Shown: positions 1-9,133 of the stretch, in pieces
Position numbering within the stretch: the stretch's first letter is position 1
Layout: each line of letters starts with the position of its first letter
Assembly (NCBI RefSeq): GCF_004349315.1
Contig: NZ_SMLH01000001.1
Location: forward strand, 310,001 to 374,000
DNA: 64,000 bases
Direction: 5' to 3'
Origin: Flavobacterium ranwuense
GTDB lineage: Bacteria > Bacteroidota > Bacteroidia > Flavobacteriales > Flavobacteriaceae
Position numbers and translations under genes: made by a program
Notes under the pieces: generated by a model
Told to the model about the DNA's origin: nothing
Databases searched by the model: none
What the model saw: the letters and a program-made list of their open reading frames with translations, nothing else

Positions 1-129
1 TCTCAGCCACTAACCGTTGAAGCTGAAGATTCTCAATTTGCACCATTAGGTGAAAAACCAAAATGGTCAAGACCAGGGCATACCATTGATAGGAATCTTG
101 AAGCATCCGGATCCCGTAAAGAGAAATAG
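1..129 (+). CDS. 3' end of an unidentified gene
   Basis: Frame 1 is open from the left edge and stops at TAG (127-129), giving the last 42 residues of a protein that begins outside the window. The tail is hydrophilic, rich in Lys, Pro, Glu and Ser, with no membrane segment, and ends in GSRKEK. I do not recognise the family. A strong hairpin terminator follows 20 bp later, as expected for the end of a transcription unit. Confidence 0.6.
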   Translation, partial: SQPLTVEAEDSQFAPLGEKPKWSRPGHTIDRNLEASGSRKEK

Positions 130-148
130 ACAATTTAAATTATAAAAA

Positions 149-180
149 AACACCATCTGTTTATCTCAGATGGTGTTTTT
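149..180. terminator. Bidirectional intrinsic terminator
   Basis: AACACCATCTG (149-159) pairs perfectly with CAGATGGTGTT (167-177) around a 7-nt loop. A run of A precedes it and a run of T follows, so it can end transcripts from both strands: the plus-strand gene ending at 129 and the convergent minus-strand gene ending at 200. Confidence 0.9.
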
Positions 181-199
181 TTATACATAGCTTTTTATT

Positions 200-3100
200 T
201 TAATACATAATTTTCTTGGTTACTGTGTGACCGTTCTGCAATGTAACTTTTACTACCAAAAATTGTTGCTTTGAAACCAAATTAAACACAGAAAATTCAA
301 CGTCATTTATATTATTTTTTTGAAACACTTTCCTTCCTGACAAATCATATAATATGACTTTATCAATTGTTTCAATTGGAGAATCAATTTTTATTTGTTT
401 GTTTTTATTAGACACTAAAACTGAATTTTCCAGAGTTACAAAGTCACCCGTTCCTAATGCTTTTTTTGTATAACGCAATACAAACCGATTGTTAAAAGCT
501 CCTTTCTCAGTTGTAAAATTATACGCTCCCTCTTTTAGATTGTGAATAATTTTAGCATCCTTATCTTCTATATAAGCCTCTTCAGAGGCTAATATTCCGT
601 CTACTTCATCGATACTTATTGAAAAAGCACCTTGAATATCAGAACTATAACCCAATGTTACCTCATCATTTTTATCAAATGGTAAAGCTCTACCTTGTAT
701 TGTTAAGTTTTTATCCTCATTGATACTGTAAAAATCGACAAACAGATTCCCATCATAACTCTCACCGTCAAAGAGGCCTTCATACTCATTTGTAGCGCCA
801 GTGACATAACCTACCAATGTCTGCTTGAAAGCACCTTGATTGTTCGTCAGGTTTAACCAAATGCGATTTTTTTCAATGGTGCTGACGTCTTTTGATTTTG
901 ATGTGTTCTTAATTCTAAAAAACTGCAAATTATTCCCAGTTATAGCCCCAACACCTACTCGCATAGTATTATTAAATACAACCGTATTACCAGAAATAGG
1001 TGCAACATTACTCGACACAAAGAACCCTTGCCCCGATGCAATTTTACCGGATGGTTTGTTAGAAGTTTGTTCATCACTTCCTACAGTATTTCCTTTACTA
1101 GTAACCGTCCCAACACCACCTACCCTATTATAAGATGCGTAATCATCGGATGAGTAGGCATAAGCCCCTGATCCTGGGTTATTAACATTTTCGGAAAGAG
1201 CAATAGCTGAATTATGTGTCCAGAAATAAAGAGTCCCATCTAGAACTGCATTATTGCCCTTTAAAAATTCATCTGCATCCAAAGCTGAAGGGTACGGATT
1301 TCCTATTAGATACAATCTATCGGCAACAATACCAGCGATAGAAACTGCCCCGTTATTAGGCTTCCCTACAAAAGAGGCTGGAAAAACGGCAGAAGTGACT
1401 GCGTCATAATTCTGAGGCCCACGAATGATGTAACCCATCCCTTTTTTCATAACAGTGCCTGATGATTCTTGCGCCCAATCCTCTGCATCAGCATCAAAAG
1501 AATAAAATTTATCCCCAAGCGTGTTTGGAGAAACACCTCCCAAAGTATATCCTACAACCGGTGATGACCAATAGGTGTAATCGAATTTTCTAATCGGCTT
1601 GGTTGTTCGTTTATAGGTAATATCTCCCGAGTTTATAGTAGGATCCTCGTTTATTTGTACCAAACTAGCGTTATTTTCAAATGTTAACGAACCTCCAGAA
1701 ACGGTTACTCCGTTAGTGATAGTCATTGTTTCCCCAGTTGGAATAGTAACTATTCCTGATTTTACTTCACAGGAACAACCCAACACATCTACACCTTCGC
1801 TATAATTTGTCTCAAAAATAATACTTTGATTGGCATTTGGTGTCCCTTTGTCCCATTTAGCGACACCCGAAATAACTTTCCAAGTATTATTTTCTGCGGC
1901 AGTTATCACCACGTTTGCAGTTGGGAAAGATGTACAAGTTCCATTAGATACTGTAAAGGTATAAGGAGAGCCTGCTGCACTTAATCCTGAAACTGTATAA
2001 GAACCACTACCCCCTGTAGCAGAGTAAATTGAAACTCCATTTTGATATAATATCCATGCGCCAGAAGTTGGCAAACCACTTAAAATCACACTTCCTGTTG
2101 CTACTGTACATGTAGGTTGAGTTATTGCAACTGTTGGAGCACTTGGTAGTGCGTTTATGGTTACTGTGGCACTACCCGCAAGTGTTTGCGTACATGATGG
2201 ACTAGTCGAATAAACAACGCTTACCAAAGCATACACAAAAGAACCCGCTACAGTTGTTGCAACAGCTACATTTGCAGTACCACTTGCAACAATACTTACA
2301 GTTTGATTTATGCCCCCATTAATGGTATAGGTTGCGGTTATTCCTGCTGCTTGTGGGTTTGTAAATGTAATATTTGGACTTGTAGCACCAAGACATACCG
2401 CCGTAATACCACTAACGGTCGCTGTTGGGTTTGGTCTAAAAGTAACACTGGCAGTTTTATTAGCTGGTGATAAATTTACACAACCATTAGCATTGGTGAT
2501 TGATAGTAAGGTATATGTTTTTGAAGTTGTAGCTGATACATTAAAAATTGTAGACGCATTAGTAAATACACTTTGACTATACGTTGTTATTCCGTCTGTG
2601 TAGGACAAAGTATACGAAGGCGCTCCATTAGTGTCATCTGCGTCAAAAGTAAGTGTGGCTTGACTGCCTATACAAAACGAACCTCCCGTAAAACCAGAAC
2701 TTGCTGTATTATTTGGCAATGTATTAACGGTAACTATTACAGGAGTAGTATATGCTGAATAAAAGGTATATCCTGCAAATACAGATTTAGTTCTTCGTTT
2801 GTAACTTGTTGAGGCAGTTAAAGCTGGCGGAGAATAAGTTGAACTTGTTGCGCTTGGAATAGTAACAAAACTACCTGTTGTATTTGTCTGCCATTCATAT
2901 GTGATTGTTCCTGAACCGGTACCAGCCGTTGTTGATGTCAAAGTAGTAGGAGTAGCTCCACTACAAATCGATTGTGCTACGCCTATTACTCCTGCAGTAA
3001 CAACATTGATACCTCCAGCAGCCTCAATTTCCGAAAATAGGTACAAAGCACCACCACCAACACAAACAGCGTATTGTACAGTACCTACAAAAACCTCGTC

Positions 3101-3508
3101 ATTATTATTACAACTTCCATTTAAACTACCTGAACCATTTTGAAGATACAGGGCAACATTTGAAGGTAATCTAATTATAGAATGATCAAAATTAATATGC
3201 CCATCAGGAGAAGTAACAACTATTAATTGCGTATTTATAGTAATGTCAGCAGATTTATTTAAATCTAGTGTCCCAGAAACATTTATACTATTAGCTGAAA
3301 CAGACATGATATCAAGAATCACTGTTTTTCCAGATGGAATAACTACATCATCAGCAGCTGTTGGAACTGCACCTAAAGACCAGTTTGCAGCTGTACTCCA
3401 TAACAACTTTCCTCCAACTGTTGTTGAACCTGAATAAGTATTTGTTGCTGCAAAAACTACAGTTTGAAAAAAAATTAAAAAAAGGGTACAGAGTAATTCT
3501 TTGATCAT
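200..3508 (-). CDS. Large secreted T9SS cargo protein
   Basis: This 1102-aa protein starts with a Sec signal peptide (about residues 1-21). A W-x-NW-x-P-DD-IP-type stretch (about 36-60) follows, as is common at the start of T9SS-exported proteins, and then Thr/Ser/Gly-rich Ig-like repeats each ending in phrases such as GSVILSGLPTSG. The last ~75 residues form a type A T9SS sorting domain, with IDKVILYDLSGRKVFQK and an end at KKIMY. It is probably exported through the outer membrane by T9SS, then released or anchored on the surface, but the ligand or substrate cannot be told. No catalytic motif was found. The second half (from about residue 560) closely resembles the neighbour at 3717-7043, so the two look like tandem paralogues. 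The gap between them is 208 bp, suggesting separate transcription. Confidence 0.85.
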   Translation of the reverse strand: MIKELLCTLFLIFFQTVVFAATNTYSGSTTVGGKLLWSTAANWSLGAVPTAADDVVIPSGKTVILDIMSVSANSINVSGTLDLNKSADITINTQLIVVTSPDGHINFDHSIIRLPSNVALYLQNGSGSLNGSCNNNDEVFVGTVQYAVCVGGGALYLFSEIEAAGGINVVTAGVIGVAQSICSGATPTTLTSTTAGTGSGTITYEWQTNTTGSFVTIPSATSSTYSPPALTASTSYKRRTKSVFAGYTFYSAYTTPVIVTVNTLPNNTASSGFTGGSFCIGSQATLTFDADDTNGAPSYTLSYTDGITTYSQSVFTNASTIFNVSATTSKTYTLLSITNANGCVNLSPANKTASVTFRPNPTATVSGITAVCLGATSPNITFTNPQAAGITATYTINGGINQTVSIVASGTANVAVATTVAGSFVYALVSVVYSTSPSCTQTLAGSATVTINALPSAPTVAITQPTCTVATGSVILSGLPTSGAWILYQNGVSIYSATGGSGSYTVSGLSAAGSPYTFTVSNGTCTSFPTANVVITAAENNTWKVISGVAKWDKGTPNANQSIIFETNYSEGVDVLGCSCEVKSGIVTIPTGETMTITNGVTVSGGSLTFENNASLVQINEDPTINSGDITYKRTTKPIRKFDYTYWSSPVVGYTLGGVSPNTLGDKFYSFDADAEDWAQESSGTVMKKGMGYIIRGPQNYDAVTSAVFPASFVGKPNNGAVSIAGIVADRLYLIGNPYPSALDADEFLKGNNAVLDGTLYFWTHNSAIALSENVNNPGSGAYAYSSDDYASYNRVGGVGTVTSKGNTVGSDEQTSNKPSGKIASGQGFFVSSNVAPISGNTVVFNNTMRVGVGAITGNNLQFFRIKNTSKSKDVSTIEKNRIWLNLTNNQGAFKQTLVGYVTGATNEYEGLFDGESYDGNLFVDFYSINEDKNLTIQGRALPFDKNDEVTLGYSSDIQGAFSISIDEVDGILASEEAYIEDKDAKIIHNLKEGAYNFTTEKGAFNNRFVLRYTKKALGTGDFVTLENSVLVSNKNKQIKIDSPIETIDKVILYDLSGRKVFQKNNINDVEFSVFNLVSKQQFLVVKVTLQNGHTVTKKIMY

Positions 3509-3716
3509 GCTTTTAATATGTTTTTTTTAATAAATCCGACTTTAAATCCGTAGCCTTCCAAAAGAAAAAACCTACATTAAATTCAAATTAAAAAAAACAA
3601 ATCTACTTCCCATAATAAAGTCGTCGACATGCATTTATATTCGTTAAAAAGCTGTTTTACAAAACCTTAAAACTCTAGCGCTTATAAAAAATTATCAAAT
3701 TATACTTTAAGTTATT

Positions 3717-6700
3717 TTAAAGTATAATTTTCTTAGATACTATTTGACCATTTTGCAAAACCACTTTCACAATTAAAGCTTGTCTACTTGAAGTAAAATT
3801 AGGTATTATATGTTCGTTATTTCCAACATTTATTTTTCTATATAATTGTTTTCCCAGTAGGTCAAAAATTAAAACTTTATCAATTGTTTCATTTGAAGAA
3901 TCAATTTTTATCTGTTTATTTTTGACCGAAATCACAATTTGAGTATCTGCTGTCTCAAAATCTCCTGTTCCTAAAGTTTTATCTTTATAACGTAGAACAA
4001 AACGATCATTAAAAGTCCCCGCCACTGTTGAAAAATCATAAGGTGAGGCTTTTAAATCATGTACTACATTCAACAACTTATCTTCAATATATACCTTTTG
4101 AGATTGTATCATTCCATCTAGTTCATCAATGCCAATACTAAAATTCCCTACAACGATAGATCTATACCCTAGGGGAACTTCATCGTTTGCATCAAATGGC
4201 AAAGCCCTGCCTTGAATCACAAAGTTTTTCTCTTGATTTACGCTGTAAAAATCTATAAATTCATTTCCATCAAAAGTTTCACCATCGTAGCCATTATCAT
4301 CGTCATTAGTAGCTCCGGTAATATACCCCACTAACAATTGTTTGAAAGCACCTTGTGTGTTAGTTAGATTGAGCCATACTCTGTTTTTCTCAATAGCACT
4401 TGTCGTTTTTGATTTGGTGCTATTTGTCTTAAAAAATTGGGAGTTATTCCCTGTAATTCCTCCAACACCAACTCTCATACTATTATTAAATACAATCTCA
4501 TTTATACCTAAAATCGTTGTATTACTTGTAGCAAAAAAACCTTGTCCTGCTCCTATCTTACCAGTTGGTTTGTTAGGGTTACTTTGTGTCTTATCAGGAT
4601 CGCTATCTGCAACTGTTCCAACACCTCCCGTTAAGTTATAGGAAGCATAATCATCTCCAGAATAAGCGTAAACACCTGTTCCTGGATTAACAACACCTAT
4701 TCCAATTTTTGTGCTGTGCGTCCAGAAATAAAGCGTTCCATCTATGACACCTGCGTTATCAGTCAAAAATTTATCTGCATCTAATGCCGAGGGGTATGGA
4801 TTTCCGATAAGATAAGATTTATAAGTATATATTCCTGTGATAAGATAGCGTCCATTATTAGGCTTACCAGTAAATGTTGCTTCCAACGAAGTCAAAGGAC
4901 TTACCGATATTGGCCCAGGACCTCTAATACTATACCCTTTCCCCACAATCATTGGACTTATCGCCGACTCACTTTTCCAATCTTCAGAGCCTGCAGTAAC
5001 TTCGTAAGAATAAAATGTACTACCTACAAGACTGGAAGGATTGTACAAAATTCCTCCAGTACCTCCTAAATTTAAAGGCGATACCGGTGAAGACCAATAC
5101 GTATAATCGGTATTGCGTACTCCCGTATTTGTGAGTCTTTTGTATATTATATTTCCCGCATTGACAGCAGCATCATTAGTTTGCACTAAACTAGCATTAT
5201 TTTCAAAAGTCAGGACTCCTCCTCCTACTACTTCCACTTCATTTGTAATAGTCAGCGTACGCTTTGCTCTAATTGTAACGGCTGCGCCTCCCGTAATTTT
5301 ACAGGAGCACCCAACTAAATCCACATCCTGATTAAAATCTCCTGTAAAAATAACTTTTTGTGTACTTGTTGGAGGCAATCCAGTAGACCACGCAGCCCCA
5401 TTCCACGTATTGGTAATTACTGTATTTATCCCCACATTTGCTGATGCCAAAGATGTACAAATGCCGTTCGAAACCGTAAAAGTATACGTTCCTGGAACCA
5501 ATCCTGAAATTGTAGTTGAACTTCCTGTTCCTGTAGTTGTTGCCGAAGATGTACCGTTTCTTGTTAAAGTCCATGTCCCCGAAGACGGCAAACTGTTTAG
5601 AGTAACACTGCCTGTAGCAATATTACAGGTTGGTTGAGTTGGAGATTCAGGCGATGGCGTTGTTGGCAATGTATTTACAGTAAGAATACCTATACTTGTT
5701 ACACTTCCATAAATATTAGTAACACTTACCAATCCACTAGTATTTCCTGAAGCTACAGTGGCAGTGATGCTCGTGGCTGAGTTAACAATAAAAGATGAAA
5801 CTGCTGTATTATTTACGGTAATATTCGTTGCTGTTGTAAAATCAGTCCCGATTATTGTAAAAGCGCCTCCTTGACAAACTGAAGTTGGCGAAAATGAAGT
5901 TATTGTCGGTGGGGCAATAACCCTAATTAAATAATCCTCTACTTGTCCATAATCGTTCCCACTAAAACAAGGATTATTAGAATTAGCGACAGTATATGTT
6001 TTCATAACCCGCATCTTAGTATTGCCAGCAACAGCAGTTCCTGGTACAGATATATTAGCAGTAACTAATTTAGCATCGACTCCTGTAGAGTTAGTAATTG
6101 TGCCTAAATTGTATATTTCATTAGTGGTATTTCCAAAAACGCCATTTTGATCCCAATCAATATATACTTTAATAAATTCCGTAAAATTACCATCAGTATT
6201 CCCCTTTACAGAAATAGCATTTAATACTGACCCCTGAATAACAGAGCCTGTGATACAGAAACTTTCTAAACTAGGGCCTCCCAACACATTAGTAGTAGTA
6301 TTATTAATTCCGGCAAACGTAACATTAGTTATCGGCTCTACACCATTATTAAAACTAGGCATACAATAAGCTTTAAAAGTAGAAGTATAAGTAATTTCTA
6401 TTCGGCCATTACCTCCATTACCTCCTGATCGATTTCCGCCACTGCCACTAGCATCTTCACCACCACCACCACCACCACCAGGTGCATTCCCGTTTAATCC
6501 ATTTCCATTAGTAACTCCAGTTCCTCCAGCTCCTCCATTAGGGGCGCTTCCTCCAGTTCCTCCAGTATTACTACCTCCAATAGTTCCATTTGCACCAGAA
6601 GTATTTATTGTACCTCCAGAAGCAGTGCCTCCTAGACCCGTAACACTTCCGCCATTACGATCTCCTCCACTGCCTCCATTAGCTGCTATGCCTAAACTAA

Positions 6701-7043
6701 GAATAGTTGTATTTCCTCCATTAGCTCCATCATCAGTACCTCCAGCACCTCCAGTACCAACAATATAGTTTATAGTTTGACCCGAAGTTACTGTAAAAAT
6801 TCCGATACAATATCCTCCTGCTCCTCCGCCGTCACCACTATCACCACTAGTCCTAGACCCTCCTCCTGCTCCTCCTGCTCCCCAAGCTTTTACTGTTATA
6901 GAAGTTACATCACAAGGAACTACAAAAGTGCCTGCTCCTGTAGTCGTTACTGTAACCGTTTGCGAATTAGAAAATTGAGTAGTTAAAAAAAATAAAATGG
7001 TGAAAATTATCTTTAATATTGGTGTAAGTAATTTTTTATTCAT
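3717..7043 (-). CDS. Gly-rich/GEVED/TIG secreted T9SS cargo protein
   Basis: This 1108-aa protein has a signal peptide (about 1-28). A glycine-rich region (37-216, up to seven Gly in a row) resembles the glycine-rich domain of some surface adhesins. A GEVED-type domain follows (about 290-376, with VYIDWDQNG and GQVEDYLIRV), then a TIG/IPT Ig-like fold (about 378-456). A long region shared with the 200-3508 paralogue comes next, ending in a type A T9SS sorting domain (about 1030-1108, IDKVLIFDLLGKQLYRK). The architecture suggests a long surface or extracellular adhesin-like protein. No enzymatic residues were recognised. The two paralogues differ mainly in their N-terminal halves, as if different heads were attached to a common C-terminal body. 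Confidence 0.85.
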   Translation of the reverse strand: MNKKLLTPILKIIFTILFFLTTQFSNSQTVTVTTTGAGTFVVPCDVTSITVKAWGAGGAGGGSRTSGDSGDGGGAGGYCIGIFTVTSGQTINYIVGTGGAGGTDDGANGGNTTILSLGIAANGGSGGDRNGGSVTGLGGTASGGTINTSGANGTIGGSNTGGTGGSAPNGGAGGTGVTNGNGLNGNAPGGGGGGGEDASGSGGNRSGGNGGNGRIEITYTSTFKAYCMPSFNNGVEPITNVTFAGINNTTTNVLGGPSLESFCITGSVIQGSVLNAISVKGNTDGNFTEFIKVYIDWDQNGVFGNTTNEIYNLGTITNSTGVDAKLVTANISVPGTAVAGNTKMRVMKTYTVANSNNPCFSGNDYGQVEDYLIRVIAPPTITSFSPTSVCQGGAFTIIGTDFTTATNITVNNTAVSSFIVNSATSITATVASGNTSGLVSVTNIYGSVTSIGILTVNTLPTTPSPESPTQPTCNIATGSVTLNSLPSSGTWTLTRNGTSSATTTGTGSSTTISGLVPGTYTFTVSNGICTSLASANVGINTVITNTWNGAAWSTGLPPTSTQKVIFTGDFNQDVDLVGCSCKITGGAAVTIRAKRTLTITNEVEVVGGGVLTFENNASLVQTNDAAVNAGNIIYKRLTNTGVRNTDYTYWSSPVSPLNLGGTGGILYNPSSLVGSTFYSYEVTAGSEDWKSESAISPMIVGKGYSIRGPGPISVSPLTSLEATFTGKPNNGRYLITGIYTYKSYLIGNPYPSALDADKFLTDNAGVIDGTLYFWTHSTKIGIGVVNPGTGVYAYSGDDYASYNLTGGVGTVADSDPDKTQSNPNKPTGKIGAGQGFFATSNTTILGINEIVFNNSMRVGVGGITGNNSQFFKTNSTKSKTTSAIEKNRVWLNLTNTQGAFKQLLVGYITGATNDDDNGYDGETFDGNEFIDFYSVNQEKNFVIQGRALPFDANDEVPLGYRSIVVGNFSIGIDELDGMIQSQKVYIEDKLLNVVHDLKASPYDFSTVAGTFNDRFVLRYKDKTLGTGDFETADTQIVISVKNKQIKIDSSNETIDKVLIFDLLGKQLYRKINVGNNEHIIPNFTSSRQALIVKVVLQNGQIVSKKIIL

Positions 7044-7381
7044 GTGGTATTATTTGTAAATTCAATCATTTTAAATGTGCTTTAATGAGCCATCATATGT
7101 CCCTGTTTATCGAAAAAATCGATTTCCACAATATGACTTGCTTTTTTAAATAAAATGAAATTTTATCGGTTATCGGTTAAAAAAACCGACGTAATACCTC
7201 TTTCTGTTTATAAGAAACCAAAATCATCAAAAACAAAATAAGTATCTTTTTAATAACTACAAAGCCAAACTCTTACCATTTTAGTCGCAATAATATTGAT
7301 CCAAAAACTATATTTTTAATGCGTAATTAACGAACATTATAATTAATTTCGCTTAATTACTAAAAATTAGAAACCCCACTA
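7044..7381. other. Noncoding divergent spacer before recX
   Basis: AT-rich region between the divergent T9SS gene and recX. I see no ORF of interest. A small hairpin, TCGGTT/AACCGA with a 5-nt loop, lies at 7173-7189. TAATTTCG at 7345-7352, 30 bp before recX, is one mismatch from the flavobacterial -7 box TAnnTTTG and may be its promoter. Confidence 0.5.
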
Positions 7382-7861
7382 ATGAACCCAGTTTATTCCA
7401 TAAAAGAAGCGATACATAAAATAGAGCATTATTGCGCCTATCAAGAACGCTGTCATGAAGAAGTAGTACAAAAACTGAGAAGCATGAAAATGGACTCCGA
7501 AGAAATCGACACTATTTTAGTACACCTTATCAGCGCTAATTTTCTGAATGAAAGTCGTTTTGCCTGTAGTTTCGCAAGAGGGAAACACCGCATTAAGTTT
7601 TGGGGAAAAATAAGAATTGTAAATGAATTAAAATTTCGAAAAATTACTCAATACAATATCAATCTGGCACTCAAAGAAATTACGGTCGAGGAATATAACT
7701 CAACATTTCATATAGTTTCAGAAAGACATTGGGAAGCAATCCTAGAAACAAATGTTCAGAAAAAAAGAAAGAAATTCCGTGATTATTTACTTAGAAAAGG
7801 CTTCGAAAGCAATTTGATTTACGAAAAAGTTAAAGAGCTGGAAAATTTACAAGAGCAATAA
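7382..7861 (+). CDS. recX: Regulatory protein RecX
   Basis: At 159 aa this is the usual RecX length, built of helical three-helix repeats: an N-terminal YCAYQERCHEEVVQKL segment, then FLNESRFACSFARGKHRIKFWGK. The Tyr-x-x-x-Arg and D/E-x-RFA signatures are those of RecX. RecX binds RecA filaments and modulates recombination and the SOS response. recA is not adjacent here, which is common in Bacteroidota. It starts at ATG 7382 and ends 15 bp before the end of the convergent ketoacyl-synthase gene. Confidence 0.88.
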   Translation: MNPVYSIKEAIHKIEHYCAYQERCHEEVVQKLRSMKMDSEEIDTILVHLISANFLNESRFACSFARGKHRIKFWGKIRIVNELKFRKITQYNINLALKEITVEEYNSTFHIVSERHWEAILETNVQKKRKKFRDYLLRKGFESNLIYEKVKELENLQEQ

Positions 7862-7876
7862 AATAAGCAACCAAAA

Positions 7877-9031
7877 TTACAAACTCAAAAGTATACTCAC
7901 TGCGTTTCCACCAAAGCCAACCGCATTAATCAAAACTTTTTTAATAGGTTTTGCTTGTACTTGTGCTTTCGCAAATGGAACTCCGACAAATATATTGTGT
8001 TGCATCATCATAATAGCCAATTCCATACTCAAAATCCCCGATGCGCCAAAAGTGTGACCAATTTTCCATTTATTAGTTGTCAGCAAAGGAAGATTTTTAC
8101 CAAAGATTTTCTCAATAGCCCTGTATTCCGTCAAATCGCCTTTTATAGTTCCCGGAGCATGCATTACAATGACATCAACTTTGGATAAATCAGTGTTTTG
8201 CAACGCCATTTTCATTGATTTCTGGAAACAAGTCGCTTCAGCCGAAATAGAAATATTATGTTCCAGAATTTCCGTAGCATATCCAATTCCTTCGATGTAA
8301 GCCAATGCGTTTTCAGTTGCACCAATTTCGAGACAACAAACTCCAGCACCTTCACCAAGAATCATGGTGTTTTGTTTTTTTTCAAAATCAAGCGCACGAT
8401 TCGGATATTCTTCTGTACTATTCGAATAAATTTTCAGCGCCCGCATTTGGGCAATCGTAAAATCAGTTAATGGCGCTTCACTTCCACCGACTAAAAACTT
8501 ATCCGCCATTCCGGCTCTAAGCCAAGCCACTCCGTTTAATACCGCATGTAAAGCCGTAGAACACGTTATGGAATGTGATATTTCCGGACCTGAACTTTGC
8601 AAATCATGGGCAACCCAAGAAGAAATATTTCCTAATGTCGTCGTTGGAGAAGCCAAAGTTTGTGCTTTTCCAGTTTTTAAATAATCCTGATAGTGTTTTT
8701 CGAATAAATCTGTTGCGCCACGAGACGAACCTATATTAATCCCAAAAACATCTTTTTGTGTCCAACCAGCATTTTGCATTGCCTTTTGCGAAACCGACAT
8801 CGCATACAAAACCGATTTGTCTAAGGATTTATATTTGTTATCTGACTCTCGCAAAGCATCAATAACTTGCATTGAATCAGCATCTAAAGCCGCCACAAAA
8901 GTTTTTTTATGGTCTAAGACGTGTTGTGTAAAACAATGATTTTCATTGAGATAATTTTCCCAAATAGACTCAGGTGTATTTCCTAAAGGTGAAATGGAAG
9001 CTATGGCAGTTATGGAAATTGTTTTGGACAA
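7877..9031 (-). CDS. Beta-ketoacyl-ACP synthase-like protein of the biotin operon
   Basis: This is a thiolase-fold condensing enzyme of the FabB/FabF type. Counting from an upstream TTG at 9076, the active-site Cys is C172 (HSITCSTALHAV), and the two catalytic His lie in VMHAPGT and KWKIGHTFGASG. No ATG lies near the N-terminus. I prefer TTG 9031, because the protein then begins SKTISITAIASISPLG, the normal first strand of the fold, giving 384 aa. The 9076 TTG lies in a repetitive intergenic motif. The gene follows bioA by about 100 bp and seems to be the last gene of the bio operon. It may supply or elongate the pimeloyl-type acyl-ACP used by BioF; that role is inferred from position only. 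Confidence 0.8.
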   Translation of the reverse strand: MSKTISITAIASISPLGNTPESIWENYLNENHCFTQHVLDHKKTFVAALDADSMQVIDALRESDNKYKSLDKSVLYAMSVSQKAMQNAGWTQKDVFGINIGSSRGATDLFEKHYQDYLKTGKAQTLASPTTTLGNISSWVAHDLQSSGPEISHSITCSTALHAVLNGVAWLRAGMADKFLVGGSEAPLTDFTIAQMRALKIYSNSTEEYPNRALDFEKKQNTMILGEGAGVCCLEIGATENALAYIEGIGYATEILEHNISISAEATCFQKSMKMALQNTDLSKVDVIVMHAPGTIKGDLTEYRAIEKIFGKNLPLLTTNKWKIGHTFGASGILSMELAIMMMQHNIFVGVPFAKAQVQAKPIKKVLINAVGFGGNAVSILLSL

Positions 9032-9050
9032 AATACTACTATTATTTAAC

Positions 9051-9070
9051 CGCAAAGGTCGCAAAGTTTT
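9051..9070. repeat. Short CGCAAAG intergenic repeat
   Basis: CGCAAAGGTCGCAAAG contains two copies of CGCAAAG. A related phrase, CCACGAAGGCACAAAG, lies just upstream of rsmA (about 56741-56757). Both sit where an ORF could be extended upstream without an ATG, so they mislead start prediction. The motif resembles dispersed intergenic repeats in flavobacteria. Confidence 0.45.
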
Positions 9071-9133
9071 TCCCAAAACTCATACGGCTTTGAAAAAATT
9101 TACACTCGAAAAATGCAGCTTATTGTTATAAAT

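Noticed and set aside
2573-3437. Plus-strand ORFs inside the T9SS gene
   Set aside because: They are low-complexity shadows of the Thr/Ser-rich minus-strand gene, with no domain of their own.
6380-6900. Possible tandem repeat array in the Gly-rich region
   Set aside because: It is an irregular, glycine-codon-driven composition rather than a DNA tandem repeat with a fixed unit.
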